NCBI RefSeq assembly: GCF_021390435.2
Contig: NZ_JAJVCN010000002.1
Location: forward strand, 2,232,001-2,296,000
Length of the DNA stretch: 64,000 nt
DNA from: Kibdelosporangium philippinense
GTDB taxonomy: Bacteria > Actinomycetota > Actinomycetes > Mycobacteriales > Pseudonocardiaceae
Reading direction: 5' to 3'
Positions 8,239 through 17,315 of the stretch are shown here, in pieces. Both the position numbers and the translations under genes were made by a program. Every line of letters begins with the position of its first letter. Position 1 is the stretch's first letter. The notes beneath the pieces were generated by a model that was not told the DNA's origin, did no database searches, and was given only the letters and a program-made list of their open reading frames with translations.

Positions 8239-9291
8239 ATGAATCGAACGATTGTTGTACTGGCAGCGGGAATGATCGCCGCCGCACTGGTCCCAGGTGT
8301 CGCGAACGCCGGAGGCGCCAAGGTCACCACGATCGCAACAGGACTTGACAACCCGCGCGGGCTGACGTTCTCGCTCGACGGCGATCTGTACGTCGCCGAA
8401 TCCGGCAAGGGCGGCACGGACGGGTGCTTCGCCGGGCCGGAGGGTGAAGCGTGCCTCGGTTCGTCCGGCGCGGTCACCAAGATCGCCAAGGGTAAGCAGA
8501 AACGGATCCTGACCGGCCTTCCTTCGGTCGCGGCCCCGGCTGGAACCAACGCACTCGGCCCGACCGACGTCGCGGTCAAGGGCGGCTCGCTCGCCATCAC
8601 GGTCGGCCTCGGCTCAGACCCGGCCCAACGCGGCAAGCTGCCCGAGGCAGCCAAGGGACTGGCCACCCTGCGCACTGACGGCTACCGAGGCCTGAAGACC
8701 ATCGCTGACCTGGGTGAATACGAGGCCACGGCCAATCCCGACGGTGGCTTGCCGGACAGCAACCCGACGTCGCTTGTCGTGAGCCCGTGGGGCTACACGG
8801 CGGCCGACGCGGGTGGAAACTCGCTGGTCGGTGTGGGTCCGGGCGGTCACCTGTTCACGGTCGCCACGTTCGCCAACCACGATGGCGCGCAGGCGGTGCC
8901 GACCTCGGTCGCGCAGGGCCCGGATGGCGCGTTCTACGTGGGCGAACTGACCGGTGTGCCCTTCAAGCCGGGTTCGGCGAAGGTCTACAAGGTGTGGCCG
9001 GGCAAGGAACCGAAGGTGTTCGCGGACGGTTTCACCAACATCATCGACGTCGCCTTCGACCAGCGCGGGAACCTGTACGTGCTGGAGATCGCCAAGGACG
9101 GCCTTGCATCGGGTGGTCCCCCGGTCGGCGCGCTGATCAAGGTCAACAAGGACGGCTCGCACGAGACCGTGCTGGACACCGGCCTGACCGCGCCGGGTGG
9201 CCTGACGATCAAGGACAACGCGGCCTACATCTCCAACTGTGGGACGTGCCAGGGTGAGGGCAGTGTCGTGAAGGTCGCGCTGAAGAAATGA
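8239..9291 (+). CDS. ScyD/ScyE-family secreted beta-propeller-like protein
   Basis: The 350-residue protein has a signal peptide (MNRTIVVLAAGMIAAALVPGVANA). Its mature region resembles the ScyD/ScyE family: GLDNPRGLTFSLDGDLYVAESG near residue 38, GPTDVAVKGGSLAITVGLG, FTNIIDVAFDQRGNLYVLEIA, and a Cys-pair C-terminus ISNCGTCQGEGSVVKV. The name comes from cyanobacterial scytonemin clusters. In actinomycetes these are exported proteins of unknown role with SMP-30/NHL-like propeller repeats. The ATG at 8239 is preceded by GGGGAGG; the upstream frame from 8116 is non-coding. A deleted paralogue lies at 10289. Confidence 0.85.
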   Translation: MNRTIVVLAAGMIAAALVPGVANAGGAKVTTIATGLDNPRGLTFSLDGDLYVAESGKGGTDGCFAGPEGEACLGSSGAVTKIAKGKQKRILTGLPSVAAPAGTNALGPTDVAVKGGSLAITVGLGSDPAQRGKLPEAAKGLATLRTDGYRGLKTIADLGEYEATANPDGGLPDSNPTSLVVSPWGYTAADAGGNSLVGVGPGGHLFTVATFANHDGAQAVPTSVAQGPDGAFYVGELTGVPFKPGSAKVYKVWPGKEPKVFADGFTNIIDVAFDQRGNLYVLEIAKDGLASGGPPVGALIKVNKDGSHETVLDTGLTAPGGLTIKDNAAYISNCGTCQGEGSVVKVALKK

Positions 9292-9383
9292 AGTGAACAG
9301 CCAAGGGGAATGAGCTCGGTGATCTCATCCCAGTCGATGCGATCACCGAGCATCATGACGATCATGTCGTCCGGCCACACCGT

Positions 9384-9467
9384 CTACGGCAGGATCGAGT
9401 CCACGTAGCCGATGCCCTGGGTCGAGCCGGTGACCAGTGCGGTCTTGCCGGAAACGTCAAGTCGCAT
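9384..9467 (-). pseudogene. Short-chain dehydrogenase remnant (N-terminus only)
   Basis: From the ATG at 9467 the frame reads MRLDVSGKTALVTGSTQGIG, the Rossmann TGxxxGIG start of an SDR. It then breaks into YVDSILP and a stop at 9384. A functional SDR needs ~250 residues. The following ~90 bases to 9292 are not SDR-like and nothing else was recognised there. Confidence 0.7.
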
Positions 9468-9521
9468 GTCTCCAGCATGGGCCACGCAACCTGATCACGC
9501 GGTACGGCGTCTGTATGGATC

Positions 9522-10226
9522 ATGGATGCTCGACAGCTGGACTGGCCGGGGTGCTTCAACGTCCGTGATCTCGGCGGACTGGCCACGGCCGACGGCAAAC
9601 ACACCAGGATGAAGGCGGTCGTCCGCTCGGACGCGCCGGACAAACTGACCGAGCGAGGATGGGCGGCCCTGCGCGGGTACGGCATCCGCACGATCGTGGA
9701 CCTGCGAAACCCGGCCGAGCGCGACAAAATGCCGGAACTGGCCGACATCGACGTGGTCAACGTCCGGATGGACCCGGTCGACGACGTGGAATTCTGGGCC
9801 GAATGGGGAACCGGCCTGCACGGCACCGCCCTGTATTTCCAGCCATATCTGGAAAGATTCCCGCATCTGCCGTGGACGGTCCTGCGCGCGATCACGCACG
9901 CCAAGCCCGGCGGAGTGTTGATCAACTGTGCGGCCGGCCGTGATCGGACGGGTTTGATGGCGCTTTTGTTGCTGGCCTTGGCAGGCGTGTCCGGCGAGGT
10001 GATCGCGGACGACTACGAGGCGAGCTTTCCCCGGCTGACGTTGATGGCGCAGACGCTCGGTATCGAGGACTACGAGCAGCGCACCAAGGCGATGGTGGAA
10101 CGACGCGGCACGACGACCAGGGCGCTGGTACTGGAAACCGTGCGCTTCTTGGACATCAGCCGATACGTGAGTGCGGACGACCTGCCCTTGCTGCGGGATC
10201 GCTTGGTAGGGGCCGAAAGGGGCTGA
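9522..10226 (+). CDS. Tyrosine-protein phosphatase (PtpB-type, Y_phosphatase3)
   Basis: The 234-residue protein begins FNVRDLGGLATADGKHTRMKAVVRSD, typical of the MptpB-like tyrosine/lipid phosphatase family. It contains the P-loop CAAGRDRTG, with Cys136 as nucleophile and Arg142 as CX5R arginine. The general-acid and dimer/lid regions follow. No signal peptide is seen. Substrates may be phosphotyrosine proteins or phosphoinositides; the sequence does not decide. It starts 54 bases from the SDR remnant on the other strand. Confidence 0.9.
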   Translation: MDARQLDWPGCFNVRDLGGLATADGKHTRMKAVVRSDAPDKLTERGWAALRGYGIRTIVDLRNPAERDKMPELADIDVVNVRMDPVDDVEFWAEWGTGLHGTALYFQPYLERFPHLPWTVLRAITHAKPGGVLINCAAGRDRTGLMALLLLALAGVSGEVIADDYEASFPRLTLMAQTLGIEDYEQRTKAMVERRGTTTRALVLETVRFLDISRYVSADDLPLLRDRLVGAERG

Positions 10227-10288
10227 ACCGGGGCCGCGGGCGGCGGTATCCCCTTGAGCTGGACTGCTGTTCAGCGGAAGGGGAATCC

Positions 10289-10512
10289 ATGAGATCGCTC
10301 GCCGTACTCGGGGCCGCACTGCTCACTGTCGCGCTCACACCGGGGGTTGCGCACGCCACAACCACCGTTGCCTCCGGTTTGGACCGCACCAGATCGTCAC
10401 GACCGCGCTCACCGGACCGGGCGGACTGGCCTTGCGTGACGGCGCCGCGTACGTCTCCGACTGCGGTGTTTGCCCTGGTACGGGCAAGGTCATCCGAATC
10501 CCGTTGCCTTAG
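10289..10512 (+). pseudogene. ScyD/ScyE-family paralogue reduced to signal peptide plus C-terminus
   Basis: The frame from 10289 gives an intact signal peptide (MRSLAVLGAALLTVALTPGVAHA) and TTTVASGL, matching the mature start of the gene at 8239. The next frame gives LTGPGGLALRDGAAYVSDCGVCPGTGKVIRIPLP and a stop at 10510-10512. That is the equivalent of the 8239 protein's last ~40 residues (LTAPGGLTIKDNAAYISNCGTCQGEG). About 280 codons between them are gone. A GAAGGGG ribosome site still precedes the ATG. Confidence 0.85.
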
Positions 10513-10520
10513 CGGGCAAG

Positions 10521-11069
10521 ATGTCCCTTATGACCCAGCAGGCGATCATCCTGATTACCGGGATACAGGCGGCCGGTAAGTCGACCATCGGGCAGAAGTT
10601 GGCCGAGCGGCTCGAACGGTCGGTGCACGTGCGAGGCGACTCGTTCCGGCGCATGATCGTCAACGGTCGTGAGGACATGACGCCCAACCCGTCCGACGAG
10701 GCGTGGCGGCAACTCCGGATGCGGTACCGGCAAACCGCGATGGCGTGCGACGAGTACTTCCGTGAAGGCTTCACGGTCGTGGCTCAGGACGTCATCATTG
10801 GTGAGCCACTCGGCGAGATGGTGCGCATGATCAAGCAGCGCCCGTTGCTGGTCGTCGTGCTCGCGCCGCGCCCGGAGGCCGTCCTCGCCCGCGAAAAGGG
10901 CAGGTCGAAGGCGGACACGTACGACCAGTGGACGATCGAGCTGCTGGACAAGGGCCTGCGCGAGGACACGCCGAAGATCGGGCTGTGGCTGGACACGTCC
11001 GACCAGACGCCGGACGAGACGGTCGACGAGATCCTCAGCCGCGCGTGGTCAGCCGGGTCCGTCGATTGA
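10521..11069 (+). CDS. P-loop kinase (AAA_33 / chloramphenicol phosphotransferase-like)
   Basis: The 182-residue protein opens with a Walker A motif, LITGIQAAGKSTIGQKLAERL. It has RGDSFRRMI (substrate-side acidic residue), a VVAQDVIIG strand and VVVLAPRPEAVLARE, a lid/Arg region typical of small-molecule P-loop kinases. The substrate is unknown; antibiotic or nucleoside/sugar kinases share the fold. Starts at 10521 or 10530 are both plausible. The 3' end overlaps the convergent MFS gene by 35 bases. Confidence 0.8.
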   Translation: MSLMTQQAIILITGIQAAGKSTIGQKLAERLERSVHVRGDSFRRMIVNGREDMTPNPSDEAWRQLRMRYRQTAMACDEYFREGFTVVAQDVIIGEPLGEMVRMIKQRPLLVVVLAPRPEAVLAREKGRSKADTYDQWTIELLDKGLREDTPKIGLWLDTSDQTPDETVDEILSRAWSAGSVD

Positions 11070-12378
11070 TCACGGCGACAATCAGGGCGAAGACCACCAT
11101 CATCCCCATCGACAACAGCTGACCAGGCTCCGGCGGCACACCACTGCCGGGCAACGGAACGACGGCAGCGGCCGTCGCAATGGCCAGCCCGGCCGCGCCG
11201 CCGATGTTCTGGAAGGTCGTCAGCAACCCGGCCGCTGAGCCGTGATGCTCGGGCTGCACTGAGTCCACGGCCATGATCGACGCGGCAGGGTAGCACAGGG
11301 CGATGCTGATTCCGATGATGATGAACGCGGGTAGAAGCCCTGTGGCGTAAGGCAACCGCATGCCGACCGTGCCAAGGTAGGCGAGCGAGACCACGACCAG
11401 TGCCATGCCTATGGCGAGGATCTTGCGTGCACCGAACCGGGTGACGAGCTTCGCGCCGAACATCGTGGCGATCGCGTTGCTGATGCTCTGCGGGACCAGG
11501 GCGAGGCCGACTTCGAAGGCCGTGTACTTCGCCTGCAGGGCAAGGCTGGCCACGTACATCGAGGTGATCAGCGAGGAGAAAACCCCGGCGAGTGCGAAAC
11601 TCCCGCTCAGCACTCCTGGGGATGTCGTGACTTCCCTTGGGAAAAGGCGCCTTTTGCTGAGCTTCACGGCCAGTCCGAGTGCGGCTGCGGCTGCCAGTTG
11701 CAGTACTGTGCTCCACAGTGGAGCGTTCCCGATGTCGGCGATGGCGTGTACCGCGACCATCATCGCCACGGTCACCGCGATCGCGGACCGTGGGTCGATC
11801 TTTCCGCCAGGCGCTGGGGTCCGCTCGATGCTCTGCCCGATGATCAACATCGGGATGATGAGCGGCAGGTACACGAGAAAGCTCGCACGCCAACCAAGTT
11901 CGGTCACCAAGAACGCGGGCAGCACAAGACCGAGGGAGAACCCGACAGCGCCCATCGCCGCGTACAACCCCATCGCCTGATTACGTGTCCGTCCAGGCGG
12001 CAAGCCCGCGATGATCAACGCAACTGCTGCCGGGGCACTGAGCGCCGCGCCCGCCCCCTGCGCGAATCTGCCGACTACCAGCCAAAACCCAGACATCGCC
12101 GCCGCGCAGACAATGCAGCCGAGCCCGAACAGCGCCACACCCCACAGGAAGACGGTCCGGCCGCCGCGAGTGTCCACCCACCTCCCGGCCAATGGCAACA
12201 GTCCAGCGTAGGCGATCAGGAAGGCTCCGACGACAAGCTGTAGCAGGGCAGGAGACAGGCCGAAATGCCGCTCAAGGGCGCCGATCTGCACGTTGATGCT
12301 GGACGAGCTCATCCCCTCAAGCAGCAGAACGGCACAGATGAAGCCGATCCGCCACCACGACGTGACGCGCTCAGCCAC
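11035..12378 (-). CDS. MFS transporter (drug:H+ antiporter-like)
   Basis: The 447-residue protein has about 12-14 hydrophobic segments. The first half has the family motif A-like RWVDTRGGRTVFLWG after helix 2 and QGAGAALSAPAAVALI in helix 4/5. The second half shows SISNAIATMFGAKLVTRFGARKILAIG. It resembles DHA2-type exporters but is at the short end. The start is a GTG (12378) preceded by a G8 tract. Substrate unknown. It is convergent with the P-loop kinase. Confidence 0.85.
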   Translation of the reverse strand: MAERVTSWWRIGFICAVLLLEGMSSSSINVQIGALERHFGLSPALLQLVVGAFLIAYAGLLPLAGRWVDTRGGRTVFLWGVALFGLGCIVCAAAMSGFWLVVGRFAQGAGAALSAPAAVALIIAGLPPGRTRNQAMGLYAAMGAVGFSLGLVLPAFLVTELGWRASFLVYLPLIIPMLIIGQSIERTPAPGGKIDPRSAIAVTVAMMVAVHAIADIGNAPLWSTVLQLAAAAALGLAVKLSKRRLFPREVTTSPGVLSGSFALAGVFSSLITSMYVASLALQAKYTAFEVGLALVPQSISNAIATMFGAKLVTRFGARKILAIGMALVVVSLAYLGTVGMRLPYATGLLPAFIIIGISIALCYPAASIMAVDSVQPEHHGSAAGLLTTFQNIGGAAGLAIATAAAVVPLPGSGVPPEPGQLLSMGMMVVFALIVAVINRRTRLTTRG

Positions 12379-12398
12379 AGTCCCCCCCCGGTGAGATG

Positions 12399-12442
12399 TC
12401 GTGAGTGGTTATGCGGGTTAGAACACGCTTAACCACTCACGA
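12399..12442. repeat. Inverted repeat, CTCGTGAGTGGTTA family, third copy
   Basis: Left arm TCGTGAGTGGTTATGCGGGTT and right arm complement TCGTGAGTGGTTAAGCGTGTT differ at two positions, with a 2-base loop. It sits between the MFS start and the 3' end of the next minus-strand gene. Confidence 0.8.
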
Positions 12443-12510
12443 GCTCTGACCAGGCACGATGCGTCGGCCAGGAACAGGGCCCGTGATTGGCTGGGGGCGA
12501 GCTTATCCGT

Positions 12511-13278
12511 TCAGTAACGGTGTTGGGGAGGGTATCCGTAAGGAGGCTGCTGGGGCGGATAAGGCTGGTGCTGCGGCGGATAAGGCTGCTGGTACTGCTG
12601 CTGCGGATACTGCGGCGCCATCGGTTGTGGCGCTGGGGGAGCGGGCTGGTGTAGCGGCAACAACGGCACCAACTGTGCCAATTTGCCCAGGGTCTCCACG
12701 ATCTCGTCCGGCTTCGTCCGGCCGAAGATCGGGTGCTCTACATAGAGCAGCTCATTGCCGACCAGGGACCAGTTGTGCAGCTTGAGCTGCCGCATCGCGG
12801 CCATCAACGGCGGCGTCAGCACCCGCATGGCGACATTGGGATCCGTATCGATCATCTTGTACCAGCGGTTGAACTTCCGGTCGGGCGTCGGCGGCTCCGG
12901 GTAAGGCTCCGTGTCGAACGTCGGCTCGGTGTCACCGACGATCTGGAAGAACGGCAACGCCACCGGCAGCGTAATCACCCACACCGAATCAATGGTGATC
13001 GTGTCGAGCTCGTTGACCTTCTTGTTCGTCCACCGCGTGTGCACGCTCGTGACGACCGGGCGCCGATGAAAATCGAACACCGTGAACGGCATGCCCTGGT
13101 AGTTGCCTTGGACCACGCCGAACGCCAGCCGCTTGTCCCCGCGTTGGTTGAACGGCAGCACCTGCCACCGGTCAAGCAGGGCGGGCACGTCCGCCCAGAA
13201 CTGCCAGCCATAGCCAGTCGCCAACTGGTAGCGCTCGTAGTTCGTGGCCTCGATCCGCTTGGCCTCGATGGTGTCCAT
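12511..13278 (-). CDS. Conserved hypothetical protein with Pro/Gln/Tyr-rich C-terminal tail
   Basis: The protein is 255 residues. The first ~200 form an alpha/beta region I cannot assign (YQLATGYGWQFWADVPALLDRWQVLPFNQRGDKRLAFG, FDFHRRPVVTSVHTRW). The last ~50 are a low-complexity tail of PQYPQQ/QPYPPQ repeats. No signal peptide or membrane helix is visible. Such tails are often surface or scaffold linkers in actinobacteria. Function unknown. Confidence 0.65.
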   Translation of the reverse strand: MDTIEAKRIEATNYERYQLATGYGWQFWADVPALLDRWQVLPFNQRGDKRLAFGVVQGNYQGMPFTVFDFHRRPVVTSVHTRWTNKKVNELDTITIDSVWVITLPVALPFFQIVGDTEPTFDTEPYPEPPTPDRKFNRWYKMIDTDPNVAMRVLTPPLMAAMRQLKLHNWSLVGNELLYVEHPIFGRTKPDEIVETLGKLAQLVPLLPLHQPAPPAPQPMAPQYPQQQYQQPYPPQHQPYPPQQPPYGYPPQHRY

Positions 13279-13360
13279 TGTGTCCTGCCCCCAGTCCTGC
13301 CCGCGTCAGGGCATGACCGTAGCTCACCGCGGCGTTTCGTGCCCGAAGATCGGCATACCT

Positions 13361-14290
13361 TCAGCCCTGCGTGAGAGGAGGCAGCCAGTGCTCGCCGGGC
13401 ACGTAGTCCACGGCGGTTTCCTCGGCGAACTCGAGCAGCCGGGAGATGAGCGGATGCGGGTCGTCCGCGCGCCACGCCAGCGACCACGGATAGACCGGAG
13501 TCGGCTCGATCAGCGGAATCACCCGAGAGGCCGTCATGTATTCAGACGACACCTCCACACCACCGAGGCAGACGAGCGGCTGGCGCCGTTTCAAGCCAGC
13601 CAGGAAATGGGAATCGCTCGCCACCGTGTCCGAGATGGTCAGCGCGACGTCGAAAGCAGCCGAGAATTCCTGAAGGTAGTGCTCCCATTCGTCACTGTAA
13701 TGCGGCGTCCAGAGCCCAAACGAACGTAAATCCTTGGGGTGCAAGGTGTGCCGGTCGGCCAGCGGGTGATCCTTCGGGATCAGCGCGGCGAGCGGTTCGA
13801 GGCGGATCAACCGATGCTTGATACCGGACGGCCACGGCCCAGTGACCCCGTCGACCCAGCCGAACGCGGCGTCAAGGGAACCAGCGGAAATGTTGGGCAA
13901 AGCCGTGGCAAGGGCGTGGTGCATGGTGAGTTTCAGCGGTACGCCCGGTTCCTCGGCGAGCAGCCGGTGAACGAGCCGCAGCGGCGAGAGTCGTTCGTCG
14001 ACCACGTCGATCCGCAACGGCCGCATGTCCCGGTTGAGCACTTTCGCGGCGGTCTGCTTGGCGATGGCGAGCAGATCCCTTGCCGACGACAGGAACTCCT
14101 GACCGGCGCCGGTCAGCTCGACGCCTTGTGTGGTCCGCCGGAAAAGCCGGAGCCCGACCCCGTCCTCGAGTCGTTGGATTCGCTGCGCCAGCGCCTGCTG
14201 GGTGATGAACAGGCGATCGGCCGCCTGCCGCAAATGCAGTTCTTCCGCTGTGACGACAAAGGAACGGACGAGGACCAGGTCAAGATCCAT
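13361..14290 (-). CDS. LysR-family transcriptional regulator
   Basis: The 309-residue protein has an N-terminal winged HTH (residues 1-60: LVLVRSFVVTAEELHLRQAADRLFITQQALAQRIQRLEDGVGLRLFRRT) and a periplasmic-binding-like effector domain from ~90. GGAAGG lies about ten bases before the ATG. It starts 34 bases after the AfsR-like gene on the same strand, so the two may be co-transcribed. No divergent target gene is present. Confidence 0.9.
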   Translation of the reverse strand: MDLDLVLVRSFVVTAEELHLRQAADRLFITQQALAQRIQRLEDGVGLRLFRRTTQGVELTGAGQEFLSSARDLLAIAKQTAAKVLNRDMRPLRIDVVDERLSPLRLVHRLLAEEPGVPLKLTMHHALATALPNISAGSLDAAFGWVDGVTGPWPSGIKHRLIRLEPLAALIPKDHPLADRHTLHPKDLRSFGLWTPHYSDEWEHYLQEFSAAFDVALTISDTVASDSHFLAGLKRRQPLVCLGGVEVSSEYMTASRVIPLIEPTPVYPWSLAWRADDPHPLISRLLEFAEETAVDYVPGEHWLPPLTQG

Positions 14291-14323
14291 GCTGAAAAAC
14301 CTTCCATGACAACCCGAACGTTG

Positions 14324-17185
14324 TCAATTGATACGCTGCAGCGCGATTTCCACCGCCGCGGCACGGTCGGCGAGCTCGATTGCCTGCCAGAGTTCCAATG
14401 CGCGGCCAAGATGCGTGCGGGCGGCGTCGAGTTCGCCGTGCCGGACGTCCAGTTCGCCGAGTTGTTGCCAGCACTCGGCTTCGTTGCGACGGTCGGCGTT
14501 GACGTAGAACACGTCAGCCGCGCGCTGCAAGGCGTATCGGGCACGTGGGTGGTCGTCGAGTTGGGCGTACACGTTGCCGACCCGCTGTTCCGTGTACGCC
14601 GCGCAGCGTTCGTCGTTGAGGTCCTTGAAGATCGTCAACGCCTTCGTCAAGCACCGCAACGCCGCCGGTGTGTCGTCGGCCTGCTGGAAGTACTTGCTGG
14701 AGTTGCGTAGGATCACCGCTTGCCTGTGCCGGTCGCGCAGTTGGCGTGCCACGGCCAGTCCACTGTCGATCCACTCTTTCGCCTCGTCGAGGTTGCCCTG
14801 GATGAGCCGGATCAGGCCGATCGCGCTGCGCAGCTGCGCTTCCATGTGCTGGTGTCCTACTTCGACGCACAGGTTCAAAGCTGCGCACGCGTCGCCGAGC
14901 GCGAGGTCGTAGTTGCCGTGCACGCGTCGCATGGTGGCCAGGCCTGCCAACGCGAGCGCCGACCCGCGTTTGTCGCCAGCTTCGTGGTGCAGTTGCACGC
15001 TGCGCTTCAACGCCCGCAGCGCCTTGGCGTCTTCGTCAAGGTAAATGTGCACCTGGCCGAGGCTTTGCAACAACGCGGCCTCACCGCGCAGGGTGCGGGA
15101 CGTCAGCGCGATCCGGTGGCTTCGGATCCAGTCTTGGTACAGGCTCCGGTGGTCGTAGTACGGCACGGCCGCGACCGCGAGTTCCCACGCGAGTTCGTCC
15201 AGATCCCAGTCGACCGCGAGCTGGATCGCGTGCAACAGCCTGCCGCGTTCGACGTCGAACCACGCGATCGGGTCGACCACCTTGTAGACCGGCTGCCAGC
15301 GCGACGCGGCGCCGCGCGTCGGCTCGAAAAGACTGGGGTAGAACAGATCCCGCGCCTGCTCGGTCAACGCGAGCCACGCGCCGAGTACCCGCTCGACGGC
15401 AGCACGCCGTTCCTCCAACGGGTAATGCTCCTCGGCCGCCTTGGCTGCGTACGCGCGCAGTAAATCGTGCAGCCGGTATCGCGGCTGGCCGACCGAGTCC
15501 GTGTCCATCAGACGCACCAAGTTGGCGTCCACCAACGCATCGAGCACGTCGTCGGCGTCGTGTTGGTCGATTAGCGCGCCGATCACCCAGCCTGGCAGGG
15601 TTTCCGCGCCGAGCAGGCCCATCAGCCGGAACGCGCGTGCGCTGTCGGCTGGCACCATCCGCACGCTCAGGTCGAAGTTCGCCCGCAGGTCCAGATCGCC
15701 GACACGCAGTTCACACAGCCGCCGTGACTCGTCTTCCAGCCGGTCCTGCAGCACCTGCAGCGTCCAGGCCTGCCTGGATGCCAGCCGCGCGCCCGCGATC
15801 CGGATCGCCAGCGGCAGGCGTCCGCACCGCTCGACAATCGCGACGGCCTGCTCAGGTTCACGGTCGGTCCGATCGCTGCCGACAATGCCCGCGAGCAACG
15901 CACGGGCGTCCTCACTAGGCAAAACGTCCAGCTCAACATGATGCGCACTGGTCAAATCGCCCAACAGGTGCCTGCTGGTCACGAGCGCCGCGCAGCCAGT
16001 CGACGGCGGCAGCAGCGGACGTACCTGATGCGCTCCGGCGGCGTCGTCGAGCAACACGAGCATCTGACGGCCCGCAAGCCGCGACCGGTACAGCGCCGCC
16101 CGCTCGTGCAAGCCGTCCGGCATCACCGCGTCCGTCACGCCAAGCGCGCGCAGCAACTCGGCCAGCATCATCGCCGTGTCACGCGGGACGTCGGCGGTCC
16201 CGGCCAGATCAAGGTAGAGCTGCCCGTCCGGGAACATCTCCCGCGCCAGGTGCGCCGCACGCACGGCCAGCGTGGACTTCCCGGTCCCCGGCGCTCCGAC
16301 GATGACCGCGTTCCGGCCGCCGGTCAGCAGGCCGAGGACGTCTTCGAGCTGCTCGGCGCGGCCCGTGAAGTCAGGAATGTCCGCGGGCAACTGGCACACC
16401 GGCAGCGACTCCGGCTCACGCGGCGCGGCGCCCTCGGACAACGCGGGATCCGCGCGCAGGATCTGGGCGTGTACGCGCTGCAGCCCATGACCTGGGTTGG
16501 TGCCCAGTTCGTCCGCGAGCAGACGCTGGATGTCCTGGTAGACGGCCAGCGCGTCAGCCTGACGGCCGCTGCGGTACAACGCGATCATCAGCAGCTCACG
16601 GACCCGCTCGCGATACGGATGCTCGCTCGCGAGCCGCGACAACTCCGCGACCGCCAAGGCGTGGTTGTCGCGCAGCAGATCGAGCTCGGCTATGTCCTCC
16701 AGCGCCCCGATCCGGTACTCGTCGAGGCGCGCGCGTTCGGTGTCCGCCGTGGGTGTGTCGATTCCGCTGAACGCCGGTCCACGCCACAACGCCATCGCGT
16801 CGGCCAGCGTTTGGCGCGCCCGGTCCAGGTCGCCGCCGTTCTTCGTCTCCCGCGCGTGCTCAAGATCCGAGGCGAACTGGGTGCTGTCGAGCTGGTCGGG
16901 CGCGACCCGCAGCAGATACCCGGTGCCGACCGTGACCAGCGAATCGCCGTCGAGCTCCAGCGCGCGGCGTACGTCGCCGACGTACTTCTGCACCAGGTTG
17001 ACCGCGCTGCGCGGCGGATTCGAGCCCCACGCGCCTTCGATGATCTGCTCACGGTCCACGCGGCGGTTGGCGTGCAGCAGGAGCATTCCCAGCACCTGGC
17101 GGCATTTGCTGGTGCCGAGTCCCACCGGCTGGGTTCCGCGCCACGCCGTGACGGGTCCCAGCACGCCAAACCGGACACCCGGCAT
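14324..17185 (-). CDS. AfsR/SARP-type regulator with NB-ARC ATPase and TPR domains
   Basis: The 953-residue protein has the standard order. An OmpR-like DNA-binding domain (residues ~1-95, FGVLGPVTAWRGTQPVGLGTSKCRQVLGMLLLHANRRVDREQII) is followed by a bacterial transcriptional activation domain (~100-245). Then comes an NB-ARC/STAND ATPase with Walker A GAPGTGKST and MLVLLDDAAGA, and C-terminal TPRs (~650-950; LGQVHIYLDEDAKALRAL, VGNVYAQLDDHPRARYAL). These proteins activate secondary-metabolism or developmental genes upon ATP-dependent oligomerisation. The ATG at 17185 fits the domain start; 85 upstream in-frame residues are not family-like. No biosynthetic cluster is adjacent. Confidence 0.92.
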   Translation of the reverse strand: MPGVRFGVLGPVTAWRGTQPVGLGTSKCRQVLGMLLLHANRRVDREQIIEGAWGSNPPRSAVNLVQKYVGDVRRALELDGDSLVTVGTGYLLRVAPDQLDSTQFASDLEHARETKNGGDLDRARQTLADAMALWRGPAFSGIDTPTADTERARLDEYRIGALEDIAELDLLRDNHALAVAELSRLASEHPYRERVRELLMIALYRSGRQADALAVYQDIQRLLADELGTNPGHGLQRVHAQILRADPALSEGAAPREPESLPVCQLPADIPDFTGRAEQLEDVLGLLTGGRNAVIVGAPGTGKSTLAVRAAHLAREMFPDGQLYLDLAGTADVPRDTAMMLAELLRALGVTDAVMPDGLHERAALYRSRLAGRQMLVLLDDAAGAHQVRPLLPPSTGCAALVTSRHLLGDLTSAHHVELDVLPSEDARALLAGIVGSDRTDREPEQAVAIVERCGRLPLAIRIAGARLASRQAWTLQVLQDRLEDESRRLCELRVGDLDLRANFDLSVRMVPADSARAFRLMGLLGAETLPGWVIGALIDQHDADDVLDALVDANLVRLMDTDSVGQPRYRLHDLLRAYAAKAAEEHYPLEERRAAVERVLGAWLALTEQARDLFYPSLFEPTRGAASRWQPVYKVVDPIAWFDVERGRLLHAIQLAVDWDLDELAWELAVAAVPYYDHRSLYQDWIRSHRIALTSRTLRGEAALLQSLGQVHIYLDEDAKALRALKRSVQLHHEAGDKRGSALALAGLATMRRVHGNYDLALGDACAALNLCVEVGHQHMEAQLRSAIGLIRLIQGNLDEAKEWIDSGLAVARQLRDRHRQAVILRNSSKYFQQADDTPAALRCLTKALTIFKDLNDERCAAYTEQRVGNVYAQLDDHPRARYALQRAADVFYVNADRRNEAECWQQLGELDVRHGELDAARTHLGRALELWQAIELADRAAAVEIALQRIN

Positions 17186-17315
17186 ACCCCGGCCCCCTCT
17201 CCTGGTGCGTGCAGAGTACCGCTGACCAGTGGACTTCCGTGAGACTGCAGCCGTGCTGCAGCGCACTATGTCAAGGTCCGGCCATTCGATGTGAGCTAGC
17301 TGGGGGGCTGGGAGC

